Part shown: positions 17,920 through 26,819 of the stretch, one piece after another
Layout: each line of letters begins with the position of its first letter
How positions within the stretch are numbered: position 1 is the stretch's first letter
Source: Massilia sp. Root335
Lineage (GTDB): Bacteria; Pseudomonadota; Gammaproteobacteria; Burkholderiales; Burkholderiaceae_D
Direction of reading: 5' to 3'
DNA: 64,000 nt
NCBI RefSeq assembly: GCF_001425685.1
Contig: NZ_LMCY01000048.1
Location: forward strand, 79,114 to 143,113
The notes under the pieces: model-generated
Database searches by the model: none
The model's input: the letters and a program-made list of their open reading frames with translations, nothing else
Told to the model about the DNA's origin: nothing
Program-made: the position numbers and the translations under genes

Positions 17920-18807
17920 ATGAAGAAGCAGGAACGATTTTCGACTGCGCCAGGGTGGCTGGCGCTGAACAGGCGCCGCGCCGCCGTGCTGGGCGGTGCC
18001 GGCTTGCTCGTCGCTGCCGTGCTGGTCCTGATCGCGCCGGCGCAGTCGAACGACAACGGACCGGAAGAGCCGGCGAATCGCACGCCGTTCAAAACCGCCG
18101 GCGCCAAGCCGGCCGCCGTGGCCGGTGGCGTCACGCTCGGGATGTCGACGGCAGTCACGCCGGCAGCCCGGCTGGACACGGCCGACAGGCTGTATGAGGA
18201 CGCTTCACTGGCAGCGATGTGCCAGAACCCGGAGATTCCGCAGGACGAAAAGGCGGCGTGCGCCGGCGTTGCGGCCAAAAGCGACCGGGAACTGGAGAGC
18301 ATGCTGCGCCAGGCCAGTAAAGGCGGCAACGTCGCCGCCAAGACGTATCTCCTGCGCCGCAACGCAGACGAGGCAAGCGCACGCCTCGAGGGCACCGCCC
18401 CGCTGGACGAGAATCAACGTGCCGAATCCGTGGCCCAATTGAAGGCATCCGTGGCCGAACTGCGCGACATGGCGCTTGCCTCAAAAGACCCGCTCCAATT
18501 GACCCGGCTTTCAGCGCTCTACCTGCGCAATGCCGGCGTGCTGGAAGGCGCCGGCCGGGAAGCCGCCGTCCTGACCATCGCCGCCGCACTCGGCAAGGGG
18601 CACGACCCGGCCGAATTCAATGACCTCTATGCGACCTATCCACCGGAGGAAGCGGCCCGGATCAGGCAAATGGCCGAGCAACTGGCCGACCGCCTGAAAG
18701 GCACTTCATCAAGGACTGCGGAGGCAGACAAGCTGGCGACGAAATACGCGGTCGAATGCCATGTCGACAAGAATGGCGTGAACCCGTGCATGATCGGTCC
18801 CTATTGA
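17920..18807 (+). CDS. membrane-anchored protein of unknown family
   Basis: 295 residues. A basic N-terminus and one strong hydrophobic segment (about 20-43, 'AVLGGAGLLVAAVLVLIAPA') anchor a periplasmic domain. The domain is helical, Ala/Arg/Glu-rich, and contains a TPR/SEL1-like pattern ('LRQASKGGNVAAKTYLLRR', 'DPLQLTRLSALYLRNAG') without a confident repeat count. Four cysteines sit in two pairs (about 105/115 and 285/291). No known family is recognised. It is 100 bases downstream of the exported protein and may be co-transcribed with it. Confidence 0.7.
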   Translation: MKKQERFSTAPGWLALNRRRAAVLGGAGLLVAAVLVLIAPAQSNDNGPEEPANRTPFKTAGAKPAAVAGGVTLGMSTAVTPAARLDTADRLYEDASLAAMCQNPEIPQDEKAACAGVAAKSDRELESMLRQASKGGNVAAKTYLLRRNADEASARLEGTAPLDENQRAESVAQLKASVAELRDMALASKDPLQLTRLSALYLRNAGVLEGAGREAAVLTIAAALGKGHDPAEFNDLYATYPPEEAARIRQMAEQLADRLKGTSSRTAEADKLATKYAVECHVDKNGVNPCMIGPY

Positions 18808-18904
18808 TGCCTCGACAACCAACCTGGCGGGCCAGTGTGGCTATTTCGTGCATGGCGTCGAATTCAGTTGTTCACGCCGCCAGAAGCTGCAAGAATTAAT
18901 TACC

Positions 18905-20617
18905 ATGACGAAATTAAAGTTCCCGGAAGACAAATCCAAAGAGCCGGCGCTCGAAACGCTTGCACACGGATTGCGTCGTATCGCAACCGCCGACGCGGCG
19001 ACGGTGCGGCAGGAAACGGTAGCCGTTGCGGCGACGCTGTGCGGTGCCGAACGCGGCTATTGGCTCGCCGCCGGGGACATCCATCGCGCCGATGCATCGG
19101 TCGCGGAGGTCGTCGAGCATGCACGGCGCACGCGCGAGATCGTCTGCACGTGCGGCACGGCCTGCTTCGCCGTCGGCGACCCGGCCAGCGTATTCGGCGT
19201 GGTCGTCCTGGAGCATGCGCGGGTGGCCGAGTGCGGCACCACATTACTCGGCATCCTCGCCACGTCGGCAGCGGCCGCGCTGGTGAATGCAGCCCTGCGG
19301 GACGACGTCGAACACGACCGCGCGATGCGCGCGCAGTCGGCCGCGGAGCTGGCCTTTGAACAGACCCTGCTGCGCACCCTGGTCGACAATATTCCATTTC
19401 GCATCTACGCCAAGGACCGCGCCAGCAGATTCTTGTTCGGCAATAATCGAATGGCCCGCCTGGCCGGCGTCGACACGCCCCCGCAGCTGATCGGCAAGAC
19501 CGACTACGATTTTTTCCCGACGGAGCTGGCGGCCAAATATTTTGCCGACGAAAAGCAGGTCATGGACTCGGGCCAGTCGCTGTTCGATTACGAGGAACTG
19601 GTGGAGGACCAGGACACGGGCGAGCTGGGATGGACCGTGACGACCAAGGTGTTATTGCGCGACGAAGACGGCGCGGTGAACGGCATCGTCGGCATCGGTT
19701 ACGACGTTACCCAGCGCAAGCAAATGGAGGCGCGCCTGCGGGAGCGCACCCAGGCGCTGGAAGTCGCCAATGCCAGGCTGGAAGCCGAAAAAGAACAGCA
19801 GCAAATCCTGATCCGCAAATTGAGCGACATGCAGGGCCAGTTGCTGCAATCCGAGAAAATGGCCTCGATCGGCCTGCTGGCCGCGGGCGTCGCCCACGAG
19901 ATCAACAATCCGCTGGCGTTCATCAGCTCGAACTTCGGCGCGCTCGAACGCGACGCCAGGGACATCCTGCGTCTGATCAACGCGTTCGAAGGCGTCGAGG
20001 CGCTGCTGCCGGGCGAAGCCCGCGCACCGGTCACCTTCATGAAGCAGGACATCGGCCTGGACGACATCCGCCAGGACCTCGACGCCCTGTTCCTCGAATC
20101 GCGGGAAGGCCTGCAACGTGTGAAACACATCGTGCAGAACCTGAAGGATTTTTCGCGCCCCGGCGAAATCAAGAAAGAAATGGCCGATCTCGAGCAGGGA
20201 TTGAACAGCACCCTGAACGTCGCCTGGAACGAAATCAAGTACAAGGCGGAGGTCGTCAAGGAATACGGCGGCGTCCCGGCATTGTATTGCCTGCCTTCGC
20301 AGATCAATCAGGTCTTCCTGAACCTGCTCATCAACGCAGCCCACGCGATCGAAGGCAAGGGCAGGATCGTCGTGCGCACCGGGTACGACGCCAGCGTCGT
20401 CTGGGTCGAGATCGAAGACGACGGCAGCGGCATCGCGCCCGAACATCTCGACCATATTTTCGAGCCGTTCTTTACCACCAAGCCGGTCGGCAAGGGGACG
20501 GGGTTGGGCCTGTCGATCGTGTACGGGATCGTGCAAGGGCATCATGGCACGATCGACGTGGAGAGCACCGTTGGCAAGGGGACGATGTTCAGGGTGACGT
20601 TGCCGCGGTCGACGTAG
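18905..20617 (+). CDS. PAS-domain sensor histidine kinase
   Basis: 570 residues, no membrane helix. An N-terminal GAF-like region (about 20-130) carries a Cys cluster 'CTCGTAC' at 81-87. A PAS/PAC domain follows (about 155-270, 'RTLVDNIPFRIYAKDRASR' and 'GIVGIGYDVTQRKQ'), then a coiled coil (280-315). The phospho-acceptor is His331 in 'LAAGVAHEINNPLAFI'. The HATPase domain has 'INAAHAIEG' and 'FTTKPVGKGTGLGLSIVYGI'. It belongs to the NtrB/ZraS-like group. No response regulator is adjacent. The Cys cluster may sense redox or a metal; that is inference. Confidence 0.88.
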   Translation: MTKLKFPEDKSKEPALETLAHGLRRIATADAATVRQETVAVAATLCGAERGYWLAAGDIHRADASVAEVVEHARRTREIVCTCGTACFAVGDPASVFGVVVLEHARVAECGTTLLGILATSAAAALVNAALRDDVEHDRAMRAQSAAELAFEQTLLRTLVDNIPFRIYAKDRASRFLFGNNRMARLAGVDTPPQLIGKTDYDFFPTELAAKYFADEKQVMDSGQSLFDYEELVEDQDTGELGWTVTTKVLLRDEDGAVNGIVGIGYDVTQRKQMEARLRERTQALEVANARLEAEKEQQQILIRKLSDMQGQLLQSEKMASIGLLAAGVAHEINNPLAFISSNFGALERDARDILRLINAFEGVEALLPGEARAPVTFMKQDIGLDDIRQDLDALFLESREGLQRVKHIVQNLKDFSRPGEIKKEMADLEQGLNSTLNVAWNEIKYKAEVVKEYGGVPALYCLPSQINQVFLNLLINAAHAIEGKGRIVVRTGYDASVVWVEIEDDGSGIAPEHLDHIFEPFFTTKPVGKGTGLGLSIVYGIVQGHHGTIDVESTVGKGTMFRVTLPRST

Positions 20618-20707
20618 CGCGTCGCGGCCCGATTCCCCGGCCGGCGCTGCGGTACACTTGAGTGGACGCCCCTGCCGGAAGCGGCCAATCCAGAACCCGG
20701 GAACCCC

Positions 20708-21010
20708 ATGAACGACTACATCTTATTCATGCACGACGACGTCGTCGATGCCGCCATCGCCACCGACGAACAACGGTGGGGACAATACATGTCGGGGCTG
20801 CGCGCGTCCGGCCAGTTCGACGGCGGCAGCGCGATCGGCAAGGGGATGGTTTTCAAGAAGGACGACGACGCCAAGCCCGCAACGACGAGGGTGTCCGGCT
20901 ACCTCCGCGTGCGCGCCGAGAACGCGGAGGCGGCGCAGCGATTCCTGATCGGGAATCCGAACTACGAAGCGGGCGGCACGGTGGAGATCCGGGAACTGCC
21001 GCGTACCTGA
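20708..21010 (+). CDS. YciI-like (YCII/DGPF) family protein
   Basis: 100 residues, the normal size for this family. The ferredoxin-like fold signature is visible in 'YILFMHDDV', a central 'SGQFDGGSAIGKG' turn, and 'GYLRVRAENAEAAQRFLIGNP', followed by 'GTVEIREL'. Members are dimeric with a conserved His/Asp pair and are often linked to sigma-factor or detoxification operons, with poorly defined chemistry. It converges on the FAD oxidase gene. Confidence 0.8.
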   Translation: MNDYILFMHDDVVDAAIATDEQRWGQYMSGLRASGQFDGGSAIGKGMVFKKDDDAKPATTRVSGYLRVRAENAEAAQRFLIGNPNYEAGGTVEIRELPRT

Positions 21011-21051
21011 CGCGCCCGCCGTGTCCCGCCACGCGGCGCCGGTGCGGCGTC

Positions 21052-22515
21052 TCAGTCGCCCGAATCCGCGGGCGCCCAGCTGCGCCGCGGCGCACCTTCC
21101 CCTGCCGCGCCCCACAACACCTTGCCGGGGTTGAGGATGTTCTGCGGGTCGAACACGCGCTTGATGGCGCGCATCAGTTCGACCGCGGGCAGCCCGGCTT
21201 CCTGGACCAGGAAATCCATCTTGTGCATGCCGATGCCGTGCTCGCCCGAGCACGTGCCGTCGAGGCGGATCGCGCGCTCCACCAGCCGGGCGTTGAGCAG
21301 CTCCGCGCGTTCGCGCTGCGCCGGCTCGTGCGGATCGATCAGGTAGCCGAAATGGAAGTTGCCGTCGCCGACATGCCCGACCAGGAAGTACGGCATGCCC
21401 ATCGCGTCGGCTTCGCGCACCGATTCGAGCAGGCATTCCGCGAGGCGGCTGATCGGCACGCAGGCGTCGGTGCTGATCGCGCGGCAGCCAGGCATCGAGG
21501 CGATGGCCGCGAAATACGCGTGATGGCGCGCCGTCCAGAGCCGCGTGCGCGCCTCCGCGTCGGTCGCCCAGGCGAAGGCGGCGCCGCCGTGTTCCGCGGT
21601 CAGGGCCTCGACCGATTCCGCCTGTTCGCGCACGGACGCCGGCGTGCCGTGGAATTCCATCAGGAGCATCGGTTCTTCGCGCAGATCCAGCTTGCTGTAC
21701 CGGTTCACCATCCGCACCGCATTGACGTCGAGGAGCTCCATACGCGCGATCGGGATACCGGATTGCACGACGTCGATCGCGGCGCCGACGGCGTCGACGA
21801 TGCCTGGAAACGAACACACGGCCGCCGACTGCGCTTCCGGCAGCGGATGCAGGCGCACCACGATCTCGGTGAACACGCCGAGCGTGCCTTCGCTGCCCAC
21901 CATCAGCCGGGTCAGGTCGTAGCCCGCGCTGCTCTTGCGCGCACGCGTCCCCGTATGCACGATCTCACCGGCGGCCGTGACCACCTGCAGGGCGAGCACG
22001 TTCTCGCGCATCGTGCCGTAGCGCACGGCATTGGTGCCGCTGGCGCGCGTGGCGCACATGCCGCCGATCGATGCATCCGCGCCCGGATCCACGGGGAAGA
22101 ACAGCCCCGTGCCCTTCAGCGCCTGGTTCAGTTGCATGCGCGTCACACCCGGTTGCACCGTCGCCGTCATGTCCGCGGTATCGATGGCGAGCACGCGGTT
22201 CATGCGGCTCACGTCCAGGCTGACGCCGCCCCGCACGGCCAGCAGATGGCCTTCCAGCGACGACCCGGCGCCGAACGGGATCACCGGCACCGCGTACCGG
22301 CCGGCCAGTTCGAGCAGCGCCTGGACATCGCCGACATCCTCGGCGAACACCACCGCGTCCGGCGGATTCACGTCCACGAACGACGATTCGTCGCGCCCGT
22401 GCTGTTCGCGCACCGCGGCGGCGGTCGAGCAACGGGGGCCGAAGCGGGTTTGCAGGTCGGCCAGCAACGGGGCCGGTAGGCCCTGGTTCGGGTCGGGGGT
22501 CATGCGGTCATTCAT
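21052..22515 (-). CDS. GlcD/Dld-type FAD-linked 2-hydroxyacid dehydrogenase
   Basis: 487 residues. The PCMH-type FAD-binding domain contains 'PVIPFGAGSSLEGHLLAV' and 'DPGADASIGGMCATRASG'. The FAD-oxidase C-terminal domain contains 'LMVGSEGTLGVFTEIVV' and ends with 'GEHGIGMHKMDFL'. The family includes D-lactate dehydrogenase (cytochrome), glycolate oxidase subunit GlcD and related D-2-hydroxyacid dehydrogenases that pass electrons to the respiratory chain. There is no GlcE/GlcF next to it, which favours a stand-alone D-lactate or D-2-hydroxyacid dehydrogenase. The substrate is not certain. Confidence 0.9.
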   Translation of the reverse strand: MNDRMTPDPNQGLPAPLLADLQTRFGPRCSTAAAVREQHGRDESSFVDVNPPDAVVFAEDVGDVQALLELAGRYAVPVIPFGAGSSLEGHLLAVRGGVSLDVSRMNRVLAIDTADMTATVQPGVTRMQLNQALKGTGLFFPVDPGADASIGGMCATRASGTNAVRYGTMRENVLALQVVTAAGEIVHTGTRARKSSAGYDLTRLMVGSEGTLGVFTEIVVRLHPLPEAQSAAVCSFPGIVDAVGAAIDVVQSGIPIARMELLDVNAVRMVNRYSKLDLREEPMLLMEFHGTPASVREQAESVEALTAEHGGAAFAWATDAEARTRLWTARHHAYFAAIASMPGCRAISTDACVPISRLAECLLESVREADAMGMPYFLVGHVGDGNFHFGYLIDPHEPAQRERAELLNARLVERAIRLDGTCSGEHGIGMHKMDFLVQEAGLPAVELMRAIKRVFDPQNILNPGKVLWGAAGEGAPRRSWAPADSGD

Positions 22516-22670
22516 TCCAAAATTCCTTGTAATTGGTGCGTGCCGGAAGATTGTCTCTTATTCTGTGTACGGGCGACACTGCCGCCGCCACAGTACCGCA
22601 CAAGCAACTTCCGCCTCGACGACATCACCTGACCGCAGGAAGGCGTGACGTATTCCGTCACGGACAGAAA

Positions 22671-23117
22671 TCAGGGAGATGAACGCTCACAAACAGCGTT
22701 GGCGGTCCATGTGCTTTTGTTCGGACCGCTTGCTTTTATCTCCCTGACCTGCACCGTACAATTGCCGGCCTTGGGGGCCAGTTTCACCCACCATTTGGCG
22801 CCGCCATAGGACATGGTTTGGCCCCACTCACGCGTACCAACGAATCTACCCTTGATTCGTCTATTGGCGCCGTATGCGCAGACAAGCCATCCCTGTTCAT
22901 CGTCGGCGAAGCCATAGTGTATGTCGCGGCCGCCGTCGACGGCCTCGTCATCGCCGTGCAGATAACCGTCACCGTGGAGTTCACCCCACATCATGGAAGC
23001 ACCCGTCAAAGGAGCGGCGGGAGCGTCCTTGCCGGGATAGCCCTGCGGACATTTGTAGACCTGTGCGCTGACAGCTGTGCAAGACATTGCCAAGGCAACG
23101 AACACGAGCGTTCTCAT
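22671..23117 (-). CDS. tai2: Tai2-like immunity protein (STY0301 family)
   Basis: 148 residues with a signal peptide cleaved at 'VSA|QV' (residue 18), so periplasmic. The mature part is a small beta-rich domain with cysteines (23, about 80, 119 and 143) and 'FADDEQGWLVCAYGA'. It resembles the STY0301 family, which I recall as immunity proteins paired with Tae2 amidases. It overlaps the stop of the amidase gene by four bases (ATGA). That coupling, and export to the compartment where the toxin acts, support immunity. It would protect the cell against sister-cell delivery of Tae2. The family assignment is from memory and context. Confidence 0.72.
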   Translation of the reverse strand: MRTLVFVALAMSCTAVSAQVYKCPQGYPGKDAPAAPLTGASMMWGELHGDGYLHGDDEAVDGGRDIHYGFADDEQGWLVCAYGANRRIKGRFVGTREWGQTMSYGGAKWWVKLAPKAGNCTVQVREIKASGPNKSTWTANAVCERSSP

Positions 23118-23611
23118 GGAACCACCACGACGTAAAATTCGTTCGCGTTATCGCAAGGCGATCTGCGGCTTTGTCTTGCCTGCTCAGGAGTGTAGACGCG
23201 AACCGGCCGAGTACCGGGCGCGTGCGAACCATCAGCCGTCGCGCTTTTCCACTGGTCAAACATGACGATCTGGCTGGGTTTCCCTGTCACGACGCTATAG
23301 CCTTCTCCCCTTACGAATAACGCCGCGTGATGGCCATGCGAATTTGGATAAACCATTTTCCCATCCTTGAGCACAAAGTTCGCTATCACGGTGCCCGGCT
23401 TCAATGTCCTGGCAACGTCCACGACGCGTTCGCCCGGTTGCCATCGACTCGTATGACCGACGTTCGTCAGCTCTTGCGGAAGTCTGGCGCACTGCCCATC
23501 GGCGATGAACGTCAATTTGTTGTGATCTTCATTCCAGTCTACGAGCCTTTGCTTGGCCCACTTATCCAGCAAGGCTTTGAAGTCACCGGGGTAGACAACC
23601 GGATGCGGCAT
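23114..23611 (-). CDS. tae2: Tae2-like T6SS peptidoglycan amidase effector (BPSL0067 family)
   Basis: 165 residues, no signal peptide. It has the NlpC/P60-like signature of T6SS amidase effectors: catalytic Cys41 in 'ADGQCARLPQEL' and His95 in 'SHGHHAALFV', about 54 residues apart. It resembles the BPSL0067 family (Tae2 of Burkholderia). Such enzymes cleave peptidoglycan stem peptides in the periplasm of target cells. The lack of a signal peptide fits delivery by T6SS. It lies 11 bases after an hcp gene, which suggests that it is loaded inside the Hcp tube, and its immunity gene overlaps its 3' end. Confidence 0.82.
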   Translation of the reverse strand: MPHPVVYPGDFKALLDKWAKQRLVDWNEDHNKLTFIADGQCARLPQELTNVGHTSRWQPGERVVDVARTLKPGTVIANFVLKDGKMVYPNSHGHHAALFVRGEGYSVVTGKPSQIVMFDQWKSATADGSHAPGTRPVRVYTPEQARQSRRSPCDNANEFYVVVVP

Positions 23612-23622
23612 GGCGGCCTCCG

Positions 23623-24114
23623 TCAGGCGCAGATCTTGTTTGCAGCAGAGTCCCAGCCGCCCGCGGTGCTGCCGCCGGCGCCTCCCGCGATCTTCTGCTG
23701 AGTGTACGAGCATTTGAATTTCGAGGACGCCAGATGTACGGACTCGGTAATGATGCCGCCATTGCCACTGGTCGGCGCGACATTTGAAATCATTACGTTT
23801 TCAAGCTCGATTTCAAAGTATTTGACGCGAGAGCCGTCACCATCAGCGCGGAAGAACTCGAACTTGGCCTTGGGGATCGTCTTCCCTGCGGCACAGGTTT
23901 GGAACAGAAGAGGTGAGGCCAGATCGGCCAGCTTGTCGAAGCTGACCTCGTGAACGTCGGCCTTGCCGCTGGTGTGGCCGCCGGCTGTTGACACGGCTGT
24001 GGCCCTCGGTTGAGTTACGCCCCAGCCGACGTTCTGGACTTCAATCCAGCCCTTGTGCTTGTCGTCCGTTGACTCCCCTCTGATATCGCCAATCTGCAAG
24101 TAAGCGTCGAGCAT
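23623..24114 (-). CDS. hcp2: Hcp-family T6SS tube protein, effector-linked copy
   Basis: 163 residues from the ATG at 24112-24114. Hcp forms hexameric rings that stack into the inner tube. Family features are 'LQIGDIRGESTDDKHKGWIE', 'VHEVSFDKLADLASPLLF' and the C-terminal 'GWDSAANK'. It is clearly different from the hcp within the main T6SS locus, so it is a paralogue rather than a recent copy. It precedes the tae2-tai2 pair in the same orientation and probably acts as the dedicated chaperone and carrier of Tae2. An IS5 remnant lies upstream of its promoter region. Confidence 0.9.
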   Translation of the reverse strand: MLDAYLQIGDIRGESTDDKHKGWIEVQNVGWGVTQPRATAVSTAGGHTSGKADVHEVSFDKLADLASPLLFQTCAAGKTIPKAKFEFFRADGDGSRVKYFEIELENVMISNVAPTSGNGGIITESVHLASSKFKCSYTQQKIAGGAGGSTAGGWDSAANKICA

Positions 24115-24246
24115 TTTTATCCTCCCAATCAAATTTGAGAGATGATTTTTGCCCGAATACTGGCGCGCAGATTTGGGAACGGTCAGCAGCCCAAGGAAAA
24201 ACAACTAATAATTGAGTCCGAACAAAATACTTTAAGATTCGCTGGT

Positions 24247-24487
24247 TCAGGACAGAGTTCGGGCGCGGGCGCTTCCAAAAGTTCGGCCGGCCAGCATCAG
24301 ATTCGCGAACGCGAACAATGTATGCAACTGCACAGTGTTCTTCGTCCGTGGGGGGTAGTACGGCAGCAACACCGCAACCAGGGCTGGCCTCGGGCGTTAC
24401 GGCCTCAATCTCGGCCAGGAACCGGTCGTCTCTCGTCTGCTTTTTCTTGTGCGTGAACTCGGCGTCGGAAAACGTGGTTTTCTTCAT
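24247..24487 (-). mobile_element. internally deleted IS5-family transposase remnant
   Basis: Reading from 24487, the frame starts with 'MKKTTFSDAEFTHKKKQTR' and 'FLAEIEAVTP', the N-terminus of IS5-family transposases. A small frameshift near 'TPEASP' moves the reading to 'LVAVLLPYYP'. This joins directly to 'TKNTVQLHTLFAFANLMLAG', which looks like the C-terminal end of the same family, and stops at 24247-24249. The DDE catalytic core is missing. It is therefore a dead remnant with a large internal deletion. It lies between hcp2 and the KAP NTPase gene. Inverted-repeat ends were not identified. Confidence 0.78.
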
Positions 24488-24632
24488 GGCGGCATCAGCA
24501 GAAATCGAAGCCGCTATTGTGCCTGCTCGGCATGGCGGGGCGGGGCGGGCGAGTCGACGATTAAATCAGCACTTCTTTAAACATGTCGTAACGACGATCG
24601 GGGCGGCAAAGCGCACGCCTTGGAACCCTCAT

Positions 24633-26819
24633 TCAACCACCGCGCGTCAACCCTTTGAGCTGTTCCGACTGTTGTTTAATGGCCCGCGTCCAGTCGGGTG
24701 TTGCAATCAGATTTATGAGCCAAGAATATTCTTCCATGAGTGTAGACGCTCGAATACGGTCGACAAGTAAGGTCACGTCCTCCACCAAAGTGAATGAATC
24801 GACTTTGTTAAACGGACTATCCTTCACATGTGGAGCAAGAAATTGGCGAAGTCCCTCGTCGGTAGCGCAAATTTTAGCTACCGCTTCATAGGTTTCCCTG
24901 TACGCGAAGTTTAGTTGAGCAAATCGGTAGAGAATTGAATTCATCCTTGACTCTCTAAACATCGTACCTTCGGCAACGTTATGCCGAACTTTCTCTGTCC
25001 AAGTAGAAATCGCTGCATCAACGGCCTCACCCTGTTGTATCAACTGGGCCTCAGGCACCTTAATCATTTCGGGGCGAACCGCCCATTTTCCTTGCTCCGC
25101 AGCCGCCTCAAGCAGAACTTTCTCGGAAATAGATAAAGGCATTCGTGAAATGGCCTGCTGAAAGCACCATACGCGTATATCGCTGGAAGCTTTTCTAATT
25201 AGCCGCGCTTGCACCTTTGCGAACAGTTCGGCCAACTCGACTGTCAGCTCTGCGATAGACTCCGAACGGAGCGCGCAATCTATTAATGTTGCAGTGCAAC
25301 CCTTGGCGTCGACTAACTGGCAAGATGGCAAATAGTTATAAATCCATTCGAGGAGAAAAGCCAGTTCAGCATCCTCAGTGTCTGCAAGTGCTTCTGCGAG
25401 CGCTTCTGGATTTGCGAGCTTCTCGTGGATATCATTGACTTCTGGCACACTTTCTAGCGAGGTCATGCGGAAGTATCTCGCCAGTCGATCCGGATCGACA
25501 AGGTGCAGTTCATCTTCCGGCACGTGGCCGTGCTTTCGCGAGCCCTCGGGAAAGAGAAAGATACACGCTTTCGTCGCTGCAGTTCTGTCTGGTTCCGAAT
25601 GAGGCAGATGCTTTGTCCACAGCGGTTGATCGCTCTTCCGCTCCACCTCTTGCGAAGCCCATTCCTTCCAATCGAAATCCTCGTCATCAAATCCGAAATC
25701 GCCACGAAACGCCTGCCCCGTGAAGTCAGCTGGATGGCGGTGTACGCTCTCGCGTAGATCTGGGAAACGCTGTGATAGGGCCTCAAAAACGATAACATCC
25801 GTTATGTTGACCTCGTTCTGAATTGCCGGAAGACTCAACATGAGCCTGTTCATCAGACGGACAACATCCCTCGGGTGACGTGCCAAACGAGTGAGGTGTC
25901 TTATCGCCTTCTGATAGACCGCAGTCTCGTAGTCCCGTAGTTCCACGGCGATTGACGAGAACAAAGCCTTGAGCTGTCTATCAACGAAATTTCTAAGCTG
26001 ATATTCAAACAGCGGAGGGATCGGATATGCTACCTGGACTATCTTTTCCAAGTACGAAAGCCCAGCCTCAGCCTTGCCGTTTCCGAGCGCCGTCGCGACA
26101 ACATCTCGATCATATGCTAGCAAATAAGTCGTCCTAGGAAAGTCAGCAACTGCCTTAATCGCTTGGACGACCGTGCGAATCTCTTCCGCAGGTAAGCGGT
26201 CTACATCGTCCACAATCACTACAATGGGGCGGTCAAGGTCGCGTAGGGCCTCGACAACCTCGGCCTTTCGCTTCGCAAGATCGATAGTGGGGAGTAGTTT
26301 CCTAAGGTCTTCGAGTGCATCGTGCGCGTCCTTAGCGCCGCCGGCAGCGTCGCTGGCGATCTCTGCCACGTCCTCTGCAAGGTTACCGGCGAACGCAACT
26401 CCCGGAACATACTTGAGGTATTTAAGGTGCTTAAGGTGCTTAATAAGTCCAACATATCCAAAAAGCTTCTCTCCGGCTTTGATTGCCTTCTCGGAAGACC
26501 GAGGATCGAAGTTAATCGCTGTAGCGATCTGCGTTACCAATATGTCGACTAGCGCTCCAGTGTTACTCACCATCCAAGGATTAAAGTCTACAACGATGGG
26601 TTTGGAAATGTAGTCACCAACGTTCGGCAGCTCCTTTTTCACGAAGCCGATCACAGTACTCTTTCCGCTCCCCCAACCTCCCTCGATACCAACAACCATA
26701 CCGTCACCCGCGCTCACGGACAAAAGTGCTTTCGCAAGCGATTTTGCGAACTTATCGCGCCCAAGGGCGTCAGATTCGGCCGGGCGATCCGACATGTATG
26801 CTGGAGCAATCATATTCAT
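24633..26819 (-). CDS. KAP-family P-loop NTPase
   Basis: 728 residues. Walker A is 'GGWGSGKS' at 47-54 and Walker B 'IVVIVDDVD' at about 199-207, followed by 'RLPAEEIRTVVQAIKAVADF' and 'YLLAYDRDVV', typical of KAP NTPases (STAND-like). The segment between Walker A and B, which carries membrane helices in many KAP proteins, is here only weakly hydrophobic ('YVPGVAFAGNLAED'). The long helical C-terminus is unrecognised. The gene is visibly AT-richer than the T6SS genes and uses rarer codons, pointing to horizontal acquisition. KAP NTPases occur in plasmid/phage-related and suspected defence contexts. The role here is unknown. Confidence 0.87.
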   Translation of the reverse strand: MNMIAPAYMSDRPAESDALGRDKFAKSLAKALLSVSAGDGMVVGIEGGWGSGKSTVIGFVKKELPNVGDYISKPIVVDFNPWMVSNTGALVDILVTQIATAINFDPRSSEKAIKAGEKLFGYVGLIKHLKHLKYLKYVPGVAFAGNLAEDVAEIASDAAGGAKDAHDALEDLRKLLPTIDLAKRKAEVVEALRDLDRPIVVIVDDVDRLPAEEIRTVVQAIKAVADFPRTTYLLAYDRDVVATALGNGKAEAGLSYLEKIVQVAYPIPPLFEYQLRNFVDRQLKALFSSIAVELRDYETAVYQKAIRHLTRLARHPRDVVRLMNRLMLSLPAIQNEVNITDVIVFEALSQRFPDLRESVHRHPADFTGQAFRGDFGFDDEDFDWKEWASQEVERKSDQPLWTKHLPHSEPDRTAATKACIFLFPEGSRKHGHVPEDELHLVDPDRLARYFRMTSLESVPEVNDIHEKLANPEALAEALADTEDAELAFLLEWIYNYLPSCQLVDAKGCTATLIDCALRSESIAELTVELAELFAKVQARLIRKASSDIRVWCFQQAISRMPLSISEKVLLEAAAEQGKWAVRPEMIKVPEAQLIQQGEAVDAAISTWTEKVRHNVAEGTMFRESRMNSILYRFAQLNFAYRETYEAVAKICATDEGLRQFLAPHVKDSPFNKVDSFTLVEDVTLLVDRIRASTLMEEYSWLINLIATPDWTRAIKQQSEQLKGLTRGG

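Noticed and set aside
24115..24246. Extension of the IS5-like reading frame into a longer functional protein ending inside hcp2
   Set aside because: After the frameshift the continuing frame loses all transposase similarity and runs antisense-free into hcp2 out of frame; the true remnant stops at 24247.
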